Shown here one piece after another: positions 58,296 through 64,000 of a DNA stretch of 64,000 nucleotides (positions are counted from its first letter, which is position 1; each line of letters opens with the position of its first letter). The stretch is from Chloroflexota bacterium. GTDB taxonomy: Bacteria; Chloroflexota; Anaerolineae; Anaerolineales; VGOW01. The stretch is taken from assembly GCA_016875735.1 (NCBI GenBank), contig VGOW01000010.1, positions 16,001 through 80,000 on the forward strand, read 5' to 3'. The notes beneath the pieces are model-generated. The model ran no database searches. It had not been told where the DNA came from and worked only from the letters and a program-made list of their open reading frames with translations. Position numbers and translations under genes: made by a program.

Positions 58296-58359
58296 TTTCT
58301 TCTCAACGGCGCAACGCCTCGCGCGATCAACGCCTCCACCTCATGCTACAATCCGCCGC

Positions 58360-59259
58360 ATGAGTCTTCCTGCATGGGCCTCGGCCAGCCACCCCATTGC
58401 CCGGCGTGAGCAAACGCTGTGGGGGCGCGCACTGCGCCCATGGCGTTGGGTGTGGATTCCACTCGCCTTGCTTCCGCTGTGCTGCTCAGCGGTGTGCGCG
58501 CTCAGCGCCCTGCCGGTGGCGCTGACCGAGAACACCGCCGAGACATGGCTGTTCGCCTTGGGGCTGGTTCTATTCATCGGCGTATGGGGATTACAGGGTT
58601 TTCTCGGTTTCGGCCTCAACCTGTTCCTCTCCATTGGCGCATCCACCCTCATCGCCCGCGAACGCGAAACGCAAAACTGGCCCATGCTCCGCATCACCAC
58701 CCTTCACGTGCCCGAAATTGTCGGCGCAAAGATCGCGGCTCTGCTGAGGCAATCGCGCTGGCCGATTGGGGCAGTATTGGCCGCTCGGCTGTTCGCCGCC
58801 GCAATCACCACGCTGTACGCGGGCGGCGCACTTTACGTTTTTGCGCGGGCGCCCGAGATCGCCGCCGACACCGCCGCACTCACCGGGTTGTGGGTTTCAT
58901 TCGGCGCCAGCGCCATCGCGCTCACCGCCTACTTCATCGTGGAGCTGATCGCCGGGGTGTTCTACAATTGCGGCGTGGGGCTGTTGGCCTCATGCTTTTC
59001 GCGCGCCACCGGCGCCGCCGTCGGGATAACATTTGTGCTGCACTTCGTTTTGTGGTTTCTCGTGCTCACGCCTATTCAACAAATTCTTGTGCCGCTCATT
59101 GCCGCATTGAGCGCCGCCTTTCCGCCCGACGTGTCGGCGCTCATGTTCGTCGGGGCGAGCATCGTCAGCAGTTTTCTTCTGCCGCTGGCGTTCGAGATCG
59201 GAGTCGCCGCCGCCGCTTTCTTCATCGTCTTGCAAGTCACTCAAGGAATTTCAGAATGA
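58360..59259 (+). CDS. Polytopic membrane protein, ABC-2 permease-like
   Basis: The 299-residue protein has about seven helices and the shared segment LIARERETQNWPMLRITTLHVPEIVGAKIAALLRQSRW, also found in its upstream paralogue. An amphipathic RERE-NWP loop after helix 2 is typical of ABC-2 permeases, where it contacts the ATPase, but no ATPase gene is nearby. ATG 58360 was chosen because it matches the paralogue start and lies 10 nt after a TACAAT. Its stop overlaps the next ATG. Confidence 0.75.
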   Translation: MSLPAWASASHPIARREQTLWGRALRPWRWVWIPLALLPLCCSAVCALSALPVALTENTAETWLFALGLVLFIGVWGLQGFLGFGLNLFLSIGASTLIARERETQNWPMLRITTLHVPEIVGAKIAALLRQSRWPIGAVLAARLFAAAITTLYAGGALYVFARAPEIAADTAALTGLWVSFGASAIALTAYFIVELIAGVFYNCGVGLLASCFSRATGAAVGITFVLHFVLWFLVLTPIQQILVPLIAALSAAFPPDVSALMFVGASIVSSFLLPLAFEIGVAAAAFFIVLQVTQGISE

Positions 59260-60290
59260 ACCTCTTCAGCGTCTCTTCGCCCGAACACAACGACGACGAG
59301 CACCCCGAAAACGCCAAACGTGTCCCAGCCATTCATCGAGTATTGGACTTTGACGCCATTGTAGCCGCCGCCATTCGGCACATCTCACCCGACTCATATG
59401 CCGCCGCCACCGACGAGCAACTCGCCGCCGTGCATGACCGTGATTACATTCGCGGCCTGCGCGAAGTGATGGCGCGCGCGCCGGCCTACATCGATCACGC
59501 GCCCACATACATCACGCCGCAATCGTTCGAGTGCGCCGCGCTGGCCGCCGGCGCCGCCCTCGCCGCCGTCGAATCAACGCTCCACGCTTCACGCTCCACG
59601 CCCCACGCCTCTTTCGCTCTCGTCCGCCCGCCGGGCCACCACGCGCCACCATCACATGCGATGGGCTTCTGCCTCTTCAACAATGTCGCTCTCGCCGCGA
59701 GGCGCGCCCAACAACTCGGCCTCGCCAAAGTGATGATCGTGGATTTCGACGTGCATCACGGCAACGGCACGCAAGACGCTTTTTATTCCGATCCGTCGGT
59801 GCTGTTCGTTTCGACACATCAATCCGGAATCTATCCCGGCGCCGGCGATGCTCAAGAGATCGGAGAGGGAAAAGGGTTGGGATTCACGATCAACGTGCCC
59901 ATGCACGCCGGAGTCGGCGACAAAGGATTCCAACGGGTGGCCGACGAGATCATCGCCCCCGCCGCCGATCGATTCCAGCCCGACATCCTCCTCGTCTCCG
60001 CCGGGTACGACGCGCATTGGCACGATCCGCTGGCGAGTCTGCAGCTCTCGTGCGGCGGCTACCACAGGCTCGGAGCAGTGCTGGGCGAGATTGCCAGAAA
60101 GCATTGCGCGGGCCGGCTCGTGTTCGTGCTCGAAGGCGGGTACGATCTGACTGCGCTCGCCAACGGAGTCGCCAACACCATTCGTGGCGCGTGCGGCCTG
60201 CCCATCCACGACCCGCTCGGCCCCTCCACCCGCCCCGAACCGGATCTCACTTCACTGCTCGGCAGGTTGAAATCACTGCACAGCCTGTAA
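59256..60290 (+). CDS. Histone deacetylase-family (AcuC/acetylpolyamine hydrolase-like) protein
   Basis: The 344-residue protein is an arginase/deacetylase-fold hydrolase: ALVRPPGHHAPPSHAMGFCLFNNVALAAR with tandem catalytic His, MIVDFDVHHGNGTQDAFYSD with Zn-binding Asp and His, STHQSGIYPGAGDAQEIG, and LLVSAGYDAHWHDPLA with the third Zn Asp. It could deacetylate acetylated proteins, polyamines or small amides. A low-complexity insert (LHASRSTPHAS) before ALVRPPGHH is encoded by CACGCTTCACGCTCCACG repeats. ATG 59256 overlaps the stop of the membrane gene. Confidence 0.93.
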   Translation: MNLFSVSSPEHNDDEHPENAKRVPAIHRVLDFDAIVAAAIRHISPDSYAAATDEQLAAVHDRDYIRGLREVMARAPAYIDHAPTYITPQSFECAALAAGAALAAVESTLHASRSTPHASFALVRPPGHHAPPSHAMGFCLFNNVALAARRAQQLGLAKVMIVDFDVHHGNGTQDAFYSDPSVLFVSTHQSGIYPGAGDAQEIGEGKGLGFTINVPMHAGVGDKGFQRVADEIIAPAADRFQPDILLVSAGYDAHWHDPLASLQLSCGGYHRLGAVLGEIARKHCAGRLVFVLEGGYDLTALANGVANTIRGACGLPIHDPLGPSTRPEPDLTSLLGRLKSLHSL

Positions 60291-60311
60291 CTTGCGGCGG
60301 GCCCACCCCAC

Positions 60312-60374
60312 TTGCGCAATCACCCGATCTTGTGCAAAATACATTTGCGCAAGAGACTCAAGCCCCTTGCGCAG
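60312..60374. promoter_or_regulatory. Four iterated TTGCGCAA sites upstream of the TPR gene
   Basis: TTGCGCAA (60312), TTGTGCAA (60330), TTGCGCAA (60345) and TTGCGCAG (60367) recur at 15-22-nt spacing in the 95-nt gap before ATG 60386. Each is a palindrome or near-palindrome. A possible promoter (TTGCGC, 17 nt, CAAAAT) overlaps the first two, which would suit repressor sites. Confidence 0.55.
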
Positions 60375-60385
60375 TGGTGAACCCT

Positions 60386-63300
60386 ATGGCTGAAATCGCA
60401 TTGCGAACCTACCTCGAGGAAATTGACGGGATGATCGACGGCAACCGCGCCGACGAGGCCATCGTCCATCTCAAACACATCCTCGGCATCTACCCCAAAA
60501 ACATCGAGGCCTATCGGCTATTGGCGAAGGGCCTGCTCGAGCGCAACCGCCACCTCGACGCCGCCGATGTTTTCCAGCGCGTCCTCTCCAGCGTGCCCGA
60601 CGACTTCATCTCTCACATCGGCATGGCCGTTGTGCGCGAAGACGAAGGCAACATGGATGCCGCCATTTGGCACATGGAACGCGCGTACGAAGTGGAGCCC
60701 AACAGCGGCCCGGTGCAAGAGGAACTGCGCCGCCTCTACGGGCGCCGCGACGGTACCGAGCCGCCCAAACTCCGGCTCACCCGCGCCGCCCTCGCCCGCA
60801 TGTACGAAAAAGGCGACCTCTACCCGCAAGCCATCGGCGAACTGCGCGCCGCCCTCGCCGACGAACCCGATCGGCTCGACCTCAAAGTGATGCTCGCCAC
60901 CGCGCTGTGGCGATCCAAACTTCGCGCCGAAGCCGCCGAGACCTCCACCAAAATCGTCGAAGTCCTTCCGTACTGCCGCGAAGCCAACCGTATCCTCGCC
61001 GACATTTGGGCCGACTCGGGCCGCAAAGCCGAAGCGCAGGCCTACCGCAAACGGCTCGAATCGCTCGACCCCTACGAAGCCTACGCCGACCCGGCGCAAA
61101 ACGGCGCGGGCGCGCTCAACGTGCCGCCCGAAAACGTCCGCATCCCCCGACTCGAAACCGCGCCCACCGAACGCGCCTTCGGCGCGGGCGAGATCAGCCG
61201 CCCCGATTGGATGGAAGCGCTCGGCATCGAATACAAACAACAACCCGCCGCGCCCGCCGAAAGCGGCGACTGGCTCACCACACTTCGAGGCGATACGGGC
61301 GTGCTCCCCATCCTGCCCGAAACTGCCGAAGCCCCCGACTGGCTCCAATCTGCCGATGAGGCTCGCCAACCGGCCTCCGATTGGACTTCCGGGTTACAGC
61401 CCGAAAGCGCGCCCGCCGCCGAGCCGAGCGCCGACGATTGGCTCACCCGCGCCGCCGACGAAGGCGCTCAGCCGCCCCCTGCCGAAGGCGACATCCCCAG
61501 TTGGATGCAGGAAGACATCTCCGTCTCGCGGCCAACCCCATCGCGCGATTCGGGCGGGGCGCTCAGCGGCGTCACCGGATTCCTCGCCACGATGGATGAG
61601 CCCCCCTCTGCCGAAGCGCCCGATTGGCTGAAGGGTGGCGAACCATCAGCAATGACCGCCGACACAGAAGTTCCCGACTGGCTCACACCATCCGCGCCCG
61701 AACCCGCCGCCACTGCCGAGACCGAAGTCCCCGAATGGCTGAGGGGCAGTGAACCCTCGACAGAGGCCGCGCCCACCACCGCCGAAATTCCCGATTGGCT
61801 CAAAGCGTCTGTGTCCGAACCGGCCCCATCGGCCGCCGCGCCCGAAGATGTCCCCGCATGGCTCAGAGCCGATGAAGCGCCACCCGCAGTCGAAGGCAGT
61901 GTGCCCGATTGGCTGACGCCTGCCGAAGCCGAACACCCGATGACCGCCGAAGAAAAGGCGAAGACGATGGCCGCCACTGCCGAAGAGATTCCGGAATGGA
62001 TGGCCGCCGCCGGATGGGTGCCGCGCGATCCCGAAAAGCCGCTCGACACCCCCACCGACTTTGTCGAAGCAGAGGCAGAGGGAGAAGCCGAACCGCAACC
62101 CGAACCCGCCGAACTGCCCGAGTGGCTGCAATCGATGAAGCCACCCGAAGAATTGCGCCCGCCAGCGAAGGCCACCGGCGAGGCGCCGGAGTGGTTGAAA
62201 GAAGCAATGGAAGGCGCAGGGGAAGAAGCGCCGCCGCTCGCGGCTCAACCCGCCGCAGAACTGCCCAATTGGCTCGCCGAAACCCCCGCCGCGCCGCAAA
62301 CGGCGGCCACCCCTTCACCAGCCGATATGTCGGGCGACGAAGCGCTGGCATGGCTGGAAGGGCTGGCAATGAAACAGGGCGCGAAAGAGGAAGAATTGGT
62401 CACCAAGCGCACCCCCGAAGTTCCCGATTGGATTCGCAAACCACCCGCCGAAGAAGAGACCTCGCCCGCTGAACCTCAGGCCGCTCTGCCCGATTGGCTG
62501 AGATCCCCGGCGGAAGCCGAAACCGCGCCCGAAGCCGCTGCCCCCGAATGGCTGCGCGCCCCCGCCGCGCCCGAGAGCGCCGCACCCCCCGTTCCCGATT
62601 CGGGAGATGAAGCATTGGCTTGGCTCGAATCGCTGGCCGCAAAGCACGGCGCAAAGCCCGAAGAACTCGTGACTCAACCCGAAGCCCGTTCGGAAGAAAT
62701 GCCCGAATGGATGCGCGAGACGCCCGAAGCCGCACAGCCAGAACCGGAACCGGTGTCGGCGCCCCTGCCCGAACCCGCACTGCCCATCCCCGAAGCCGAG
62801 AAGCCCGACTGGCTCAAGCAAATGGAAGCCGAGTCCGATCAATACGAAGCGATGGCCAAAGGCGCACCCACTCAGCCCGAACCCGCGCCCGCCGTCGCCG
62901 CAGAGGATGAAGCGTTGGCTTGGCTCGAATCGTTGGCCGCGAAGCATGGCGCAAAGCCCGAAGAACTCGTGACTCAACCCGAAGCCCGCGTCGAGGAAAC
63001 GCCCGCGTGGATTCGCGAAGCACAGGCCGCCCCCGAACCGCCTGCCGAGCCAGCGCCCGTCGAACCCGCTCCGGCCGCCGCGCCGACTCCCGAACCCGAA
63101 CCACTGCCCGCATGGCTGACTGTTGAACCTGAGCCGGGGATACCTGAGCCGCCAGTGTGGCTCGAAGCCGCCGAACCCAAACATGCGCCGCCCGCCGCCG
63201 AACCCGAACCGCTTCCGGCGTGGCTGACCGAACCCGAGCCAGCGCCCGCCGAGCCAGCCACCGAAACCCCAGAATGGATCCCCGCAGTGGCCGCGCCTGA

Positions 63301-63694
63301 GCCGATCCCCGTTGCCGAACTGCCCGCCGCCGAGCAGCCCGCCAAGCCCAAGCCGCCAGCCAAACCTAAAGCGGGCAAACCGGCCAAGCCCAAAGCCCCG
63401 CGCGCGCGCCCGGCCAAGCCCGCCAAACTTCGAAGCACCGAAGAACCGGCCATCGTGCTGGCCCTCGCCCGCCAGCACCTCAGCGAAACGAAGTTCGAGG
63501 AATCGATTCAAGTGTACGGCGAGCTCATACACACCGGCCACCTCCTGCCAGACGTGATTGCCGATTTGGAAGCCGCCGCCGAAAAGAACCCCGGCACGCC
63601 TGAACTTCTGCGCGCGCTCGGCGACGCTTATATGCGAGACAATCAACTGCAACTCGCCCTCGACACCTACAAGCGCGCACTGCAACAACTGTAG
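60386..63694 (+). CDS. TPR protein with about thirty Pro-x-Trp-Leu motifs
   Basis: The 1102-residue protein has TPR-like repeats at the N-terminus (about residues 1-230: EIDGMIDGNRADEAIVHLKHILGIYP, LLERNRHLDAADVFQRVL) and again at the C-terminus (YGELIHTGHLLPDVIADLEAAAEKNPGTPELLRALGDAYMRDNQLQLALDTYKRAL). Between them lies a long acidic Pro/Ala/Glu-rich region with about 30 short motifs of the type PDWL, PEWL, PEWM, PAWL. A longer unit, DEALAWLESLAAKHGAKPEELVT, occurs three times. It has no signal or membrane segment. It looks like a cytoplasmic scaffold with many linear binding motifs. The partner is unknown. Confidence 0.88.
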   Translation: MAEIALRTYLEEIDGMIDGNRADEAIVHLKHILGIYPKNIEAYRLLAKGLLERNRHLDAADVFQRVLSSVPDDFISHIGMAVVREDEGNMDAAIWHMERAYEVEPNSGPVQEELRRLYGRRDGTEPPKLRLTRAALARMYEKGDLYPQAIGELRAALADEPDRLDLKVMLATALWRSKLRAEAAETSTKIVEVLPYCREANRILADIWADSGRKAEAQAYRKRLESLDPYEAYADPAQNGAGALNVPPENVRIPRLETAPTERAFGAGEISRPDWMEALGIEYKQQPAAPAESGDWLTTLRGDTGVLPILPETAEAPDWLQSADEARQPASDWTSGLQPESAPAAEPSADDWLTRAADEGAQPPPAEGDIPSWMQEDISVSRPTPSRDSGGALSGVTGFLATMDEPPSAEAPDWLKGGEPSAMTADTEVPDWLTPSAPEPAATAETEVPEWLRGSEPSTEAAPTTAEIPDWLKASVSEPAPSAAAPEDVPAWLRADEAPPAVEGSVPDWLTPAEAEHPMTAEEKAKTMAATAEEIPEWMAAAGWVPRDPEKPLDTPTDFVEAEAEGEAEPQPEPAELPEWLQSMKPPEELRPPAKATGEAPEWLKEAMEGAGEEAPPLAAQPAAELPNWLAETPAAPQTAATPSPADMSGDEALAWLEGLAMKQGAKEEELVTKRTPEVPDWIRKPPAEEETSPAEPQAALPDWLRSPAEAETAPEAAAPEWLRAPAAPESAAPPVPDSGDEALAWLESLAAKHGAKPEELVTQPEARSEEMPEWMRETPEAAQPEPEPVSAPLPEPALPIPEAEKPDWLKQMEAESDQYEAMAKGAPTQPEPAPAVAAEDEALAWLESLAAKHGAKPEELVTQPEARVEETPAWIREAQAAPEPPAEPAPVEPAPAAAPTPEPEPLPAWLTVEPEPGIPEPPVWLEAAEPKHAPPAAEPEPLPAWLTEPEPAPAEPATETPEWIPAVAAPEPIPVAELPAAEQPAKPKPPAKPKAGKPAKPKAPRARPAKPAKLRSTEEPAIVLALARQHLSETKFEESIQVYGELIHTGHLLPDVIADLEAAAEKNPGTPELLRALGDAYMRDNQLQLALDTYKRALQQL

Positions 63695-63722
63695 CCCTCA
63701 GCGCTTCACGCACCCGTTGGCA

Positions 63723-63762
63723 AAGGGCGGATGACGAAAGCAAACGTTCGTCATCCGCCCTT
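63723..63762. terminator. Strong hairpin after the TPR gene
   Basis: AAGGGCGGATGACGAA and TTCGTCATCCGCCCTT are exact 16-nt complements around AGCAAACG. The U-run is weak, but the position suits termination. A TATAAT follows at 63773-63778. Confidence 0.7.
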
Positions 63763-63886
63763 CGTCGTACTGTATAATGGCTCATTGGGAATCGCCGTGA
63801 TTCGGTCATATCTGGGGGTGGTTAGCGAAGAGGCGATAGCCTTCTAGGTCGAGAAAGAGGCGTTGGAAAAGATGGCTCTACCAGAT

Positions 63887-64000
63887 TCAATGTGATATAG
63901 GGTCAAAGGCGACAAGGACATGCAAACGGAAGTTAGCGAAGTTGCGATAGCCGAAACCACGTCGATGGATCAGGTTGATCTTCAAGTTCACACCTTCGGC
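63887..64000 (-). mobile_element. C-terminal end of an ISL3-type transposase (runs off the window)
   Basis: The minus strand reads EGVNLKINLIHRRGFGYRNF, then ANFRLHVLVAFDPISH and stop at 63887. The pattern EGxNxKIKxIKRRGxGxRNFxNFRLRVL is the conserved end of ISL3-family transposases. Only 37 codons lie inside the window. The stretch 63779-63886 probably belongs to the same element's end, and I see no other gene in it. Confidence 0.8.

Noticed and set aside
58419..60290. Open frame of 623 codons joining the membrane protein region to the deacetylase
   Set aside because: The N-terminal half is the out-of-frame shadow of the membrane gene. The real deacetylase starts at 59256.
59531..63694. Open frame of 1387 codons covering the deacetylase and TPR genes
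   Set aside because: Its first 280 codons run in the wrong frame of the deacetylase gene and are Arg/Pro-rich noise. Only the part from ATG 60386 is a real protein.
63750..63778. Promoter driving a gene at the right edge from TATAAT 63773-63778
   Set aside because: No acceptable -35 box and no plus-strand reading frame follows. The only coding signal there is the minus-strand transposase tail.

Overview
The window looks like part of a GC-rich bacterial chromosome, most probably from the Chloroflexota (Anaerolineae-like). This is an inference from gene content: a LysW-type lysine pathway, a K+-independent H+-pyrophosphatase, octaheme and heptaheme cytochromes c, a fused 2-oxoacid dehydrogenase E1, a long Pro/Trp-motif TPR protein, and many short palindromic repeats. 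No rRNA, tRNA or CRISPR array was seen. Most of the window is ordinary chromosome, with pockets of gene decay and an ISL3-type transposase tail at the right edge.

Layout. 1-8.7 kb: histidine genes on the minus strand (hisG-hisD-hisC-hisB-hisH-hisA, with hisF apart), plus a decayed ATP-grasp gene and a MinD/ParA-like ATPase on the plus strand. 8.9-15.8 kb: nitrogen assimilation (gltB, a LysE-type exporter, glnA). 15.8-26.6 kb, minus strand: a sulfur/redox block with two YeeE/YedE proteins, a heptaheme cytochrome c fused to cytochrome b, an octaheme cytochrome of the tetrathionate-reductase family, ArsR and LysR regulators, an HCO/NnrS-like membrane protein, a DUF2231 protein, a cupin, a ferredoxin and a Crp/Fnr regulator. 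26.6-37.2 kb: a nearly complete LysW-dependent alpha-aminoadipate lysine operon (lysW-X-Y-Z-J-hcs-lysT-methyltransferase-lysU-hicd-lysK). 37.4-40.1 kb: argG-argH. 40.3-45 kb: Uma2, a GAF-GAF-HisKA_2 kinase with an ANTAR response regulator, a PD40 protein, homoserine dehydrogenase and a Flp pilin. 45-48.5 kb: damaged or fused methyltransferase, radical-SAM and glycosyltransferase genes. 48.5-64 kb: lipoprotein, E1 alpha-beta fusion, SixA, DUF5615/DUF433 pair, DUF6941, rnc, SDR, H+-PPase, two paralogous membrane proteins, a histone-deacetylase-like protein, the PxWL-repeat TPR protein and the transposase remnant.

The main result is a shared control scheme on three amino-acid operons. Upstream of hisG, argG and lysW there is, in the same order, a sigma70-like promoter with 17-nt spacing, a tiny ORF starting only 7-9 nt after the -10 box (so nearly leaderless), and an intrinsic terminator just before the structural gene. 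The three leader peptides are rich in His (5 of 18 residues), Arg (8 of 27) and Lys/Arg (2 Lys and 4 Arg of 27). In each case a 5-6 nt segment near the end of the leader ORF can pair with the 5' arm of the terminator, as expected of an antiterminator. The mixed Lys/Arg leader on the LysW operon is especially suggestive, because LysW-type enzymes can serve both lysine and arginine synthesis.

The second result is a dense population of short repeats of at least five families. Many lie inside essential biosynthetic genes without breaking the frame (hisF, hisA, hisC, hisG, gltB, hicd, lysT, lysX). Others lie at gene junctions, where they appear to have caused fusions, new start regions or truncations.
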